In this document: positions 54,631-62,149 of the stretch, piece by piece
Position numbering within the stretch: the first letter of the stretch is position 1
How the letters are laid out: every line of letters begins with the position of its first letter
Assembly (NCBI RefSeq): GCF_024495425.1
Contig: NZ_JANHJR010000001.1
Coordinates: forward strand, 1,240,001 to 1,304,000
Length of the DNA stretch: 64,000 nucleotides
Source: Haloarchaeobius litoreus
Lineage (GTDB): Archaea; Halobacteriota; Halobacteria; Halobacteriales; Natrialbaceae
Reading direction: 5' to 3'
Notes under the pieces: generated by a model
What the model saw: only the letters and a program-made list of their open reading frames with translations
Databases searched by the model: none
Told to the model about the DNA's origin: nothing
Translations under genes and position numbers: made by a program

Positions 54631-55281
54631 TCAGTGCTCTATCAACACGTCCTCGTCGACGTCCTCGACGAACCGCTTCACGACGGCCTCCTCCGCGCGG
54701 TGCAGGGTCTCGGACGCCGTCGACTTCGCCATCCCCAGCTCGTCGGCGAGCTCGGTGAGTGAGCAGTCACGGGGCGTGTCGTAGTAGCCGTGGTCGACGG
54801 CCGCCAGCAGCAGGCGGAGCTGGCTGTCGGTGAGCAGTCGCTCGGGTTCGACGCGCTGGCTCACCTGCTCGACGGTGTAGGGGATGCCGAACGTGTCGAG
54901 CTGCTCGGCGAGCGCCGAGAGTCGGTGCTGGGGCGCGGTGATCTCCCACTCCGCCTTCCCGTTCTCCAGCGTGAACGGCATCTCGAGCGGCACACCGGAG
55001 CCCTGCACCGGGAGCAGGAGGAACGGCGTCGTGGTCTCGAACTGGACCAGTGCCTTGCCGTCGTCGGCCTGCAGGACCTCGAGTTCGGTGACCGTGTCGT
55101 CCGCGTCGATGGCCGTGACGACCGGTGGGAGGTCCGCCGCGATGACCTCCGCCAGTCCGACGCCGGCGTCGTCGTCGGTGAGCGCGGCGAGGATCCGGAA
55201 GCGCGCCTCGGGGTGGTCCCGCGAGATGTCGCCGATCCAGACCCCCTCGGGCACGGTGAGCGTGAGTTCTGCGCGTGGCAT
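54631..55281 (-). CDS. Bat/HTH-10-type transcription regulator, NarO-like candidate
   Basis: A 216-residue protein. An N-terminal sensor-like beta domain (about 1-150; MPRAELTLTVPEGVWIGDIS) precedes the bacterio-opsin-activator HTH-10 with LTDSQLRLLLAAVDHGYYDTPR, LTELADELGMAKSTASETLHRAEEAVV. This is the architecture of haloarchaeal NarO/DmsR. The N-terminal Cys cluster I recall for NarO as redox sensor is not visible; the single Cys is in the HTH part (RDCSLTE). Two CGAA-N4-TTCG sites lie between it and the DUF2249 gene, so it could regulate itself and the island. Confidence 0.82.
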   Translation of the reverse strand: MPRAELTLTVPEGVWIGDISRDHPEARFRILAALTDDDAGVGLAEVIAADLPPVVTAIDADDTVTELEVLQADDGKALVQFETTTPFLLLPVQGSGVPLEMPFTLENGKAEWEITAPQHRLSALAEQLDTFGIPYTVEQVSQRVEPERLLTDSQLRLLLAAVDHGYYDTPRDCSLTELADELGMAKSTASETLHRAEEAVVKRFVEDVDEDVLIEH

Positions 55282-55325
55282 TGTCCTATCTCGACGTAGT
55301 GGGACCGCACCCCAATCAGTGTTCC

Positions 55326-55337
55326 CGAACATGTTCG
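55326..55337. promoter_or_regulatory. CGAA-N4-TTCG operator, first of a pair
   Basis: CGAACATGTTCG, 44 bp upstream of the regulator start (55281). Its centre is 20 bp from the second site, two helical turns. Confidence 0.68.
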
Positions 55338-55345
55338 GACAGTTC

Positions 55346-55357
55346 CGAACACCTTCG
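55346..55357. promoter_or_regulatory. CGAA-N4-TTCG operator, second of a pair
   Basis: CGAACACCTTCG, 37 bp before the DUF2249 start at 55395. It faces the DUF2249 gene, the first site faces the regulator. Confidence 0.65.
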
Positions 55358-55394
55358 GGAGAATACCCACCCATCACGCGCCCCAAGCACCGGT

Positions 55395-55622
55395 ATGCAC
55401 ACCGACGAGCCCACACAGGTGCTCGACGTGCGGGACGTAGACGGCGAACCGTTCGGACACATCGACGACGCGCTCGCCGAACTGTCCGCCGGCGAGCGTC
55501 TGCTGCTCGTGAACGGCTTCGAGCCGGTCCCGCTGTACGACGTCCTCGAACGGCGCGGCTACGATTACGAGACCGAACAGGTCGCGCCCGACGAGTGGCA
55601 CGTCACCATCGAGGCGGTCTGA
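55395..55622 (+). CDS. DUF2249 protein
   Basis: A 75-residue protein of the DUF2249 (SirA/TusA-like) fold: TQVLDVRDVDGEPFGHIDDAL, then LSAGERLLLVNGFEPVPLYDVL and EWHVTIEAV. It keeps the LxNxxxPxPL segment (VNGFEPVPL) of the family. Such proteins often accompany denitrification genes; their action is not proven. Its start is 37 bp after a palindromic operator. Confidence 0.85.
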   Translation: MHTDEPTQVLDVRDVDGEPFGHIDDALAELSAGERLLLVNGFEPVPLYDVLERRGYDYETEQVAPDEWHVTIEAV

Positions 55623-55727
55623 CGGTCGGTCCGTCGTCGAGCGAGCGTCCCGGTGACGAGCAACAGCACCTCGCCGACCGCCTCCGCGCCCAGCGGCCGG
55701 AGTACTGACCGCCGGCCCCCTGGGTCC

Positions 55728-56387
55728 TCAGACCGTCCAGTCCTCCTGCGTGTACGCCATCTCCCAGAACGAGTGTTCGAGCCGGGCGCTCGTGAGGAAC
55801 GCCTCGCGCATGGCGTCGTGCTCACCGGGATAGCGCTCGCCACAGCGGTCGACGAACGCACGCAGCCAGCCGACGGCCTCGGCGAACTCGTCGCTCGTGT
55901 ACTTCTCGACGAACGGTGCGTAGCGGTGCTGCTCGTCCATCAGGTCGTCCATGTGACGGGCGACGTCGAGGTAGCCCTGGCCGCAGGGGTAGATCGCCGC
56001 GGCGATCTCGGCGATTGAGCCCTCGTGGGCCGTCCGGACGAGGTAGTTCGTGTACGCCACGCAGGTCGGAGCCTTCCGGACCGATTCGAGGTCTCCCGGC
56101 GTGAGGTCGTACTCGCGTGCGAACTCGCGGTGGAGGTCCATCTCGTCGTCGAGCACGGTGTGGGCGACACCGAGTAGGTGCGCCATCGTCTCCTCGTCGC
56201 GTGCTTTCGTCCCTGCGACGGCGAAGGTCCGGGCGTAGTCCAGCAGGTACCGGTAGTCCTGCTCGACCCAGTGCCGAAACGCCGCCTCGTCGAGCGTGCC
56301 CGCCGCCAGTTCGGTCACGAACGGGTGGTCGTACTGCGCCTGCCAGATGTGCTCGCCCGCGTCGAGAAGTTCGTCGCTGAAGGCCAT
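55728..56387 (-). CDS. TenA/thiaminase II-family protein
   Basis: A 219-residue all-helical TenA protein. The family pattern is seen in PFVTELAAGTLDEAAFRHWVEQDYRYL, the conserved Cys in YPCGQGYLD (about 134), and the late Glu in LEHSFWEMAY. It hydrolyses aminopyrimidines in thiamine salvage. It is not obviously connected with the nir genes; TATA AAATTATATTC lies about 29 bp upstream on the minus strand. Confidence 0.88.
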   Translation of the reverse strand: MAFSDELLDAGEHIWQAQYDHPFVTELAAGTLDEAAFRHWVEQDYRYLLDYARTFAVAGTKARDEETMAHLLGVAHTVLDDEMDLHREFAREYDLTPGDLESVRKAPTCVAYTNYLVRTAHEGSIAEIAAAIYPCGQGYLDVARHMDDLMDEQHRYAPFVEKYTSDEFAEAVGWLRAFVDRCGERYPGEHDAMREAFLTSARLEHSFWEMAYTQEDWTV

Positions 56388-56410
56388 AGGTCGGAGAGCG
56401 GACTCCAGCA

Positions 56411-56422
56411 GAATATAATTTA
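56411..56422 (-). promoter_or_regulatory. TATA-like box of tenA
   Basis: Minus-strand AAATTATATTC, about 29 bp from the ATG at 56387; an ordinary leaderless promoter, unlike the nir-island genes. Confidence 0.5.
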
Positions 56423-56521
56423 CTAATACAATTTAGTTGTTCCCCGGGCTGCCCTGTCGCCGCTACAACCGACGTTTCAGCTTGCCGGGGGCTTTTGCAG
56501 TCGCCGGAACAACCGTCGACC

Positions 56522-57835
56522 ATGCAGCGTCGAGACGCCCTGAAGCTCCTCCCGACGACCGCACTCGGCGGTCTCCTCGCCGGCTGTACCGACTCCCTCT
56601 CCTCGGGCGACCCGACCGATACCCCAACCGAGCCGTCGACCGGCGCACCGGCGACCGAGACGGCGACGACCGACGGCGGAACAGAGGCCCCGGAGTCTGG
56701 CCTCACGGTCCAGTCGGTCGACGTCGGCCAGTACGTCCTCCGGCTGAACGACCTCGGCACCGGGCCGGGTATCCAGCCGACACCCGTCTCCGGGCTCGAC
56801 GACCCCGAACGGAGTGTCGTCGAGCAGGCCATCGCCGGCGGCTACGAGTCCGACGACCGCCCCGCGTGGCTCCAGGAGTTCGTCGCGAACACGCGGTACG
56901 TCAGTCGGGACGGCAGCTACTACGAGCTCGAACACACGCTGCCGACCTACGAGATCACCGCCGACCGCGTCGACGCGAGCCAGGTCGATTCGGTCGCCAG
57001 CTACGACGAGTACGAGGCGGCAGTCACCCACGACGGCGTCGTCTTCTCCGGCCTCGTCCGCGTCGCGCTCGACGGGGGCTACGAGACGGCGCACCTCTGG
57101 CCGAGCCTCGACTCGTTCCTCGCGGAGTACGACGCGGTCGACTACCGGGGCGAGACCGTCCGACTCACCCTCGCGACGGGCGACGCCGCCCCGCCGTTCA
57201 CCGTCACCGCGAGCGAGATACCAGCCTCGGCGCTCGCCGACGGCTCGGTGTGGGACGCGAACGGGGCCTCCGACGAAGTACCGGCGGTCCTCCGCGAGGC
57301 CGGCGAGGCATCGGGCGTCTACTCGCTCGACGACCCGCCCGAAGGGCTACTCGCCGGGCTCGACGAACACGACTACGTCTCCCTCGACGGCCGCTTCTAC
57401 ACGACCTACGTCGAGAACCGCGAGCCGCTCCCCGTCACGCTGGACGCGACCGCCGTCGAGGGTGAAGAGGGCCCCGCAGTCGAGATCTCGCTCCGGAACG
57501 ACGCCGACGCGACGGTGTCGGTCACGAGCGGCGCGCCGGCTCCGTTCGGCGTGCTCTCCCTCCGCGCCGCGAACGGGGACCGCCGCTCGCTCCTCTGGAC
57601 GGACGCCTACGAGGAGAGCGACCACGTCCACACCGAGGGACGGTCCGTCACGGCCGTCAACAGCATCGGCCTGGTGACGGAGGTCGAAGCCGGTGGCTCC
57701 GTCTCCCGGACGTTCCAGGTGGCCCCGGACATCGAGCCCGGCGAGTACGTGCTCGACGACAGCGTCGGGGTCGAACTCCCGGGTGACGAGGAGGGCGGTA
57801 CGCTGGATTATACCGTCCGCGTGCGCGTCGCGTGA
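56522..57835 (+). CDS. Tat lipoprotein of unknown function
   Basis: A 437-residue exported protein. It begins MQRRDALKLLPTTALGGLLAGC, a Tat-type signal with a lipobox, followed by a Thr-rich linker and a large beta-rich body. Recurring phrases such as GVYSLDDPPEG and YVSLDGRFYTTYVEN alternate with SVTSGAPAPFGVLSL-type strands. I do not recognise the family. It lies between tenA and the DUF2249 gene and has no CGAA-N4-TTCG site, so it may not be part of the regulon. Confidence 0.72.
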   Translation: MQRRDALKLLPTTALGGLLAGCTDSLSSGDPTDTPTEPSTGAPATETATTDGGTEAPESGLTVQSVDVGQYVLRLNDLGTGPGIQPTPVSGLDDPERSVVEQAIAGGYESDDRPAWLQEFVANTRYVSRDGSYYELEHTLPTYEITADRVDASQVDSVASYDEYEAAVTHDGVVFSGLVRVALDGGYETAHLWPSLDSFLAEYDAVDYRGETVRLTLATGDAAPPFTVTASEIPASALADGSVWDANGASDEVPAVLREAGEASGVYSLDDPPEGLLAGLDEHDYVSLDGRFYTTYVENREPLPVTLDATAVEGEEGPAVEISLRNDADATVSVTSGAPAPFGVLSLRAANGDRRSLLWTDAYEESDHVHTEGRSVTAVNSIGLVTEVEAGGSVSRTFQVAPDIEPGEYVLDDSVGVELPGDEEGGTLDYTVRVRVA

Positions 57836-57860
57836 CCGTGCGCGGGCACCCGTCGCCGGG

Positions 57861-57872
57861 CGAACATGTTCG
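57861..57872. promoter_or_regulatory. CGAA-N4-TTCG operator before DUF2249 (57912)
   Basis: CGAACATGTTCG, 39 bp before the ATG at 57912. No TATA-like sequence exists at the usual place. Confidence 0.7.
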
Positions 57873-57911
57873 GGCCAAGGCCCACGCCCGGCCCGGCGCT
57901 AGTTCCAGCCG

Positions 57912-58145
57912 ATGCCCGAGAACCAGATCGACGTCCGCGAGATACCGCCACAGCAGCGTCACCCGAAGATACACGACGCATTCGACGAGCTCGACCCCGG
58001 CGAGGCGCTGACGCTCGTCAACGACCACGACCCGAAGCCGCTGTTCTACGAGTTCCAGGCCGAGGTCGACGACTTCGACGCCGACGCCTACACGGTCGAC
58101 CGCGTCGCCGACGACGAGTTCATCGCGACGCTCCCGAAGCAATAG
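57912..58145 (+). CDS. DUF2249 protein
   Basis: A 77-residue DUF2249 protein: IDVREIPPQQRHPKIHDAFD, then LDPGEALTLVNDHDPKPLFYEF with the NDHDPKPL motif and a final DEFIATLPKQ. NDHDPKPL is the best-known DUF2249 signature. Unlike the first copy it has a His before Asp-Pro. Controlled by the operator 39 bp upstream. Confidence 0.9.
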   Translation: MPENQIDVREIPPQQRHPKIHDAFDELDPGEALTLVNDHDPKPLFYEFQAEVDDFDADAYTVDRVADDEFIATLPKQ

Positions 58146-58174
58146 CGGTTCGCTCGTCGCGACCCTCCCCGAGC

Positions 58175-58432
58175 TCACTCCTCCCAGACGGCGGTGACGA
58201 CACCCTCGTCGGTCTCCGCCGTGTCGTACTCGAACCCCCGCTCGGTCAGCCGCGGGTAGAGGTGCTGCGGGGCGCGGTCGTTCACCTGGACGAGCACCGT
58301 GCCGTTCGCGTCGGCGGTCCACTCGAGCGTCCTCTGGAGCGGCTCCGGCGGTGGAAGCTCGCGTGCGTCGAGCAGTTCACACGGTCTGTCCGTCGGTGCA
58401 GCCGTCGCCTCGCGGAGTGTCTCGGCGTCCAT
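58175..58432 (-). CDS. DUF2249-like protein, third copy
   Basis: An 85-residue diverged DUF2249 protein. It reads CELLDARELPPPEPLQRTLE, then GTVLVQVNDRAPQHLYPRLTERGF; the VNDRAPQHLYP part stands for NDHDPxPLY. It is divergent from the CGCGG gene and has its own operator 38 bp upstream. Confidence 0.8.
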   Translation of the reverse strand: MDAETLREATAAPTDRPCELLDARELPPPEPLQRTLEWTADANGTVLVQVNDRAPQHLYPRLTERGFEYDTAETDEGVVTAVWEE

Positions 58433-58470
58433 ACCTGCACTGACGCCCGCGAGTCACTGGGCGATGTCCC

Positions 58471-58482
58471 CGAACACGTTCG
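58471..58482. promoter_or_regulatory. CGAA-N4-TTCG operator for the 58175-58432 gene
   Basis: CGAACACGTTCG, 38 bp before the start of the third DUF2249 gene on the minus strand. Confidence 0.7.
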
Positions 58483-58495
58483 TCCCCGGGCGCGC

Positions 58496-58507
58496 CGAAC
58501 ATGTTCG
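58496..58507. promoter_or_regulatory. CGAA-N4-TTCG operator for the CGCGG/radical SAM operon
   Basis: CGAACATGTTCG, 38 bp before the ATG at 58546. It is 25 bp (centre to centre) from the site serving the divergent gene. Confidence 0.7.
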
Positions 58508-58545
58508 GGAGTCCTGTTTCGGCCGTTCCGCCCCGAGTGTCGGGT

Positions 58546-58878
58546 ATGCCGAGCGTCTCGCACGATGACACGGAATCGGTCGCCGGGGAAGCACACGACG
58601 GCTCCTGGTCGGTGAACCTTGAGAGGTCCGAGTACGCCGACAGCCCGGAGCTGGTCGTCGACGACGCACTGACGGCCGTCGCCGAGACCCGGCCGGGATT
58701 CCACGTGAACCTCGTCACCCACGGCGACTCCGGCCACCCGCAGACCTACCTGTTCGACGCACTCGGCGAGGCAGTGGGGGACGCCGCCCGCTGGGAGTAC
58801 GTCGAGCAGTGCGGCTGCGGTGGCCACGTCACCCGGGTCCACGTCGAGGACGACTGGACGCGTCCCGACGACGCCTGA
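58546..58878 (+). CDS. CGCGG-type small protein, candidate radical-SAM-modified peptide
   Basis: A 110-residue acidic protein. Residues 20-30 (SWSVNLERSEY) and 50-60 (GFHVNLVTHGD) are short strands; the C-terminal VEQCGCGGHVTRV has Cys89-Gly-Cys91-Gly-Gly, a motif I recall as the name-giving mark of the CGCGG family of putative radical-SAM-modified RiPP precursors in haloarchaea. The next gene, 2 bp on, is a radical SAM/SPASM enzyme. It could be a modified peptide or a metal-binding helper; no leader cleavage site is evident. Confidence 0.72.
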   Translation: MPSVSHDDTESVAGEAHDGSWSVNLERSEYADSPELVVDDALTAVAETRPGFHVNLVTHGDSGHPQTYLFDALGEAVGDAARWEYVEQCGCGGHVTRVHVEDDWTRPDDA

Positions 58879-58880
58879 CC

Positions 58881-59978
58881 ATGCAGGTGGACACGGACGA
58901 ACGGCCGTTCGTGCTGGTCTGGGAGCTGACCCAGGCCTGCGAGCTGGCCTGCGAACACTGCCGAGCCGACGCACAGCCACGCCGCCACCCGGACGAGCTG
59001 ACGACCGCCGAGGGGGAGCGACTGCTCGACGAGGCCCGGGAGTTCGCCGAAGGTCAGATCGTTGTACTCTCCGGAGGGGACCCACTCGCCCGCGAGGACG
59101 CGGTCGACCTCGTCGACTACGGCACCGACCATGGCCTCCGGATGACGATGACGCCGAGCGGGACCAGCTCGCTCACCCGGGAGCGCCTCGACGAGCTCGC
59201 CGACGCGGGACTGCGGCGGCTCGCGCTGAGCATCGACGGCGGCTCGGCCGCGACCCACGACACGTTCCGCGGCGAATCCGGGAGCTTCGAGTCGACGGTC
59301 CGGGCAGCTCGGCAGGCCCGCGAGGCCGGGCTCCCGCTCCAGATCAACACGACCGTCTGCGCCGACACCGTCGAGGAGCTCCCCGCTATCCGCGACCTGG
59401 TCGCCGACCTCGGAGCCGTCCTCTGGTCGGTGTTCTTCCTCGTGCCGGTCGGCCGCGGTCGACTCCTCGACCCGGTTTCACCCGAACGGGCCGACCGCGT
59501 GATGGCGTGGCTCCACGACGTCCGCGAGGACGCTGCCTTCGGCGTCAAGACCACCGAGGCCCCCCAGTACCGGCGGGTCGGGCTCCAGCGTCGGCAGGGC
59601 GACGGGACCGACGACGGGGACTCGTCCCGCGGACCGCCAGCCGGCATCGGTCGCCGGACCGGGATCACCGCCGGCGACGGCTTCGCGTTCGTCAGCCACG
59701 TCGGCGAGGTGTATCCCTCTGGATTCCTGCCCAAGTCGGCGGGCAACGTCCGCGACGAGAGCGTGGTCGACATCTACCGGGACGCACCACTGTTCGAACA
59801 GCTCCGAGACCCCGACGCGCTCCGCGGGAAGTGCGGCGCGTGCGAGTTCCGGACCGTCTGCGGCGGCAGTCGCTCGCGGGCGTACGTCCACACGGAGGAC
59901 CCGCTGGAGAGCGACCCGCTCTGCCCGTACGTGCCCGACGGATACGAGGGGCCGCTCCCCGAACCGAGTCGCGGATGA
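58881..59978 (+). CDS. Radical SAM/SPASM protein, TIGR04053-like
   Basis: A 365-residue radical SAM enzyme. The cluster-binding CxxxCxxC is Cys20, Cys24, Cys27 (QACELACEHCRAD), and a C-terminal SPASM-like auxiliary cluster is suggested by GKCGACEFRTVCGG and LCPYVP. The overall sequence recalls NirJ/AhbC-D type haem enzymes and TIGR04053, often found beside candidate RiPPs. It may modify the CGCGG protein, or act in haem d1/b synthesis. It overlaps the next gene by ATGA. Confidence 0.85.
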   Translation: MQVDTDERPFVLVWELTQACELACEHCRADAQPRRHPDELTTAEGERLLDEAREFAEGQIVVLSGGDPLAREDAVDLVDYGTDHGLRMTMTPSGTSSLTRERLDELADAGLRRLALSIDGGSAATHDTFRGESGSFESTVRAARQAREAGLPLQINTTVCADTVEELPAIRDLVADLGAVLWSVFFLVPVGRGRLLDPVSPERADRVMAWLHDVREDAAFGVKTTEAPQYRRVGLQRRQGDGTDDGDSSRGPPAGIGRRTGITAGDGFAFVSHVGEVYPSGFLPKSAGNVRDESVVDIYRDAPLFEQLRDPDALRGKCGACEFRTVCGGSRSRAYVHTEDPLESDPLCPYVPDGYEGPLPEPSRG

Positions 59979-60259
59979 CGTCGAGCCAGCCCGAGATGAC
60001 CGACGACCCTCGCGAACCCTCGACGCGCGCCGAACAGCGCGCCCGCTGTGTCCAGCGCGAGGCGGTCGAGCAGGCGTGCTCGCAGCTCGCCGCCAGCGGG
60101 GAACTGACCGAAGAGCGACGGCAGGCGGTGGCGGCACTGGCGCTCCGGCTCCGGCGACGACTGGTCGACGGGCCGCTCACGGTCGCGCGGGGTCGGTCGT
60201 GCCACGCGGCCGACGCGGACGTCGACCCGACCGTGGTCGCGGCGCTGTTCACCGACTGA
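59975..60259 (+). CDS. Stand-alone GluTR dimerisation-domain-like protein
   Basis: A 94-residue helical protein: REAVEQACSQLAASGELTEE, then RRQAVAALALRLRRRLVDGP. The phrase (ARGxLTxEQ...xxALAxRLVxxLLxxP) is like the C-terminal dimerisation helices of glutamyl-tRNA reductase HemA, with no catalytic domain. It overlaps the radical SAM gene, so both are coexpressed. It could bind HemA or the radical SAM enzyme in controlling haem synthesis; this is inference. Confidence 0.65.
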   Translation: MTSSQPEMTDDPREPSTRAEQRARCVQREAVEQACSQLAASGELTEERRQAVAALALRLRRRLVDGPLTVARGRSCHAADADVDPTVVAALFTD

Positions 60260-60441
60260 GCCGCCAGCGCCGAGGCTGGTCGGTCCTCCCACGGTCCCTT
60301 CTGAGGCGAACAGGCACCACTCGTGCTCCCGACGGCGACGTGGCGCGCACCCGCGGCCCGCCGTCGGACCGTTCTCAGATCACGCCGGCTCTGGCCGCGG
60401 GATGGTACATAAAGCGTGGCCCGGCTGCGTTCAGACGAACG

Positions 60442-60588
60442 TCACGGGGACCGTACTCGCCTCGCGTGCGTGTGGAGAGATGTCCACGTCGACACGTCTA
60501 GTGCGGGACGGACGCCTTTGGGTCCGGACTCGAAGACGGTCACGTGTGGTGTGTCGGTCAGCTCGGGGACGGAGACGACATCGGGCAT
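60442..60588 (-). pseudogene. Remnant of a cupin gene
   Basis: On the minus strand from ATG at 60588: MPDVVSVPELTDTPHVTVFE, then SGPKGVRPALD and a weak SLHTHARR before a stop at 60442. The phrases are the N-terminal part of small haloarchaeal cupins (PHVTVFESGPKxVRLALDAGExVPxHTH), but the metal-binding barrel is missing, so about half of the gene is lost. A shadow reading in another frame (GEYGPRDVRL) does not restore it. Confidence 0.5.
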
Positions 60589-60646
60589 CTGCCGCGACGT
60601 TCTCGGGCGGGCCCGATCCCGAGTCGCCAGGACATCTTCGGTCCGG

Positions 60647-61981
60647 TCACTCGCTCGGGGCAGTACCGACGAGCGTCGGGAGGACGCCGTTGCCGTGGAC
60701 GCGGACGACCCGGAGCAGGTTCGCGCTGAAGACGAGGGTGCCGAGGAGAAACAGGGCACCACCCGCGAGGACGAGCCACGACGGCGCGAACGCCCAGTCC
60801 GCAGCGACCAGACAGCATGCGCCTCCGGCGGTCGCGACGAGGTCCACCGTCGCCAGCCGGTCGTCGTAGAGGTCGTCGATCATCGGCACCGGTTCGTAGC
60901 CCAGTCGGTCGGCGTAGCGGTGAATCCAGACGACGAAGGGGACGACGTGGTACAGCGTCCCGAGCACGACGAAGCCGACGACGAACAGCGCGAGGGAGTC
61001 GAAGCCCGCGCCGAAACGGGCGTCGAGCGCGGTCGGGTCGCGGAGCCACGTCGGGGTCGTCGCGACAGCCCAGCCGATCATCCCGACGGCGGCAATCGCA
61101 TAGCGGGTGAGCATCGGCGTTCGGGGGACGCGTGCAGCGTGGAGTCGGCGTCCGAGGACGATTCCGACGGCGGCCACGCTGGCGACGACGAGCAGTCCCC
61201 CGGCCCGGGCGAGCGGGACGTTCGCGACGAGTCGGCCGCCTGCGAGGGCGAGAACGCCGACCGGGAAGGCGACCGTCTCGAATCCGGCGAGGAGTCCGTC
61301 GAGACGGTCCAGCTCGGTCTGGGTGAACATCGTCGCGAGCTGGTAGAGCGCGCCGAACACCGTCGTGAGGACCGCGCCGAAGACGGCGAGGGTCGCGTGG
61401 GCCGCGACGACCCTGGTCCGGGGTACCGTCCCGACCCCGAGTAGCCCACGTGTGAAATCGATGGCAAGGACGACGCCGAGGACGGTGACGAGGACGAAGA
61501 AGCCGAGCGCGAGGAGAAAGTGGCGCTCGGTCACGTCGAGCGGGTGTGCAGCGACCAACGTCCGGCCGACGTTGTACGCGAGCGTCCAGAAGCCGAGCGC
61601 GAGCACCGCGCCGGCGACCGGGAGCAGTGCGAGTCGACCGGCGAGCATCGCGACGACCAGCCCGGTGACACCGAGGGTGAGCAGCCACAGCTGGACGGCA
61701 GCGAGTCGCTGGGAGTGCAGGCTGGTGCCCGACCAGACCGGGACGAACTGGGTCATCGCGCCGGCGATGGTGATACAGACCCAGCCGACGAGCAGCAGGT
61801 GGACGTGTGCGAGGGGGGCGATACCGGATACGGCGTCCGCAACTCCGGTGGCGTCGGCCGCGATGGCGACCCGCAGGGCCGCCGCGGCGACGAGGAAGCC
61901 GAAGCCGACGACGAAGTGCCGGAGCGGGACCGCCATCGGTGGCTGGCTGTCCGTGTCGAGGTCACCCGGAATCGCGCTCAT
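60647..61981 (-). CDS. Polytopic His-rich membrane protein, NnrS/haem-copper-oxidase-like
   Basis: A 444-residue membrane protein with about twelve helices. Conserved histidines are LAHVHLLLVGWV near the second helix, ERHFLLALG, VVAAHATLAVFG near the sixth and LYHVVPFVVWIHRY near the tenth, a distribution like haem- or copper-binding subunits I of cbb3/NorB or NnrS proteins. NnrS relates to NO resistance. It has an operator 38 bp upstream of its start at 61981, which also decides the start over a longer frame. Confidence 0.75.
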   Translation of the reverse strand: MSAIPGDLDTDSQPPMAVPLRHFVVGFGFLVAAAALRVAIAADATGVADAVSGIAPLAHVHLLLVGWVCITIAGAMTQFVPVWSGTSLHSQRLAAVQLWLLTLGVTGLVVAMLAGRLALLPVAGAVLALGFWTLAYNVGRTLVAAHPLDVTERHFLLALGFFVLVTVLGVVLAIDFTRGLLGVGTVPRTRVVAAHATLAVFGAVLTTVFGALYQLATMFTQTELDRLDGLLAGFETVAFPVGVLALAGGRLVANVPLARAGGLLVVASVAAVGIVLGRRLHAARVPRTPMLTRYAIAAVGMIGWAVATTPTWLRDPTALDARFGAGFDSLALFVVGFVVLGTLYHVVPFVVWIHRYADRLGYEPVPMIDDLYDDRLATVDLVATAGGACCLVAADWAFAPSWLVLAGGALFLLGTLVFSANLLRVVRVHGNGVLPTLVGTAPSE

Positions 61982-62019
61982 GTCGGTCGCTACGCTGTCG
62001 CGTTCCGTGGGTGGTTCCG

Positions 62020-62031
62020 CGAACGTGTTCG
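62020..62031. promoter_or_regulatory. CGAA-N4-TTCG operator for the NnrS-like gene
   Basis: CGAACGTGTTCG, 38 bp before the start of the minus-strand gene at 61981. An imperfect copy (CGAACACGTTTG) lies at 62130-62141. Confidence 0.7.
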
Positions 62032-62149
62032 GGGACGGGCGCGTCGAGGGAGAAGGGAGGTCGAGCCAGCGGTGGCTCACCCATGGCGGGCAGTTCGAAC
62101 GTGGGACCGTACAGTCGAGTATCCTCGGCCGAACACGTTTGTGCCGGCG

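Noticed and set aside
55623..55727. Short tail-like frame after the first DUF2249 gene
   Set aside because: About 30 codons without start or motif, probably chance.
62130..62141. Tenth CGAA-N4-TTCG-like site
   Set aside because: Reads CGAACACGTTTG, one base off, and lies away from a start; kept only as a possible accessory site.
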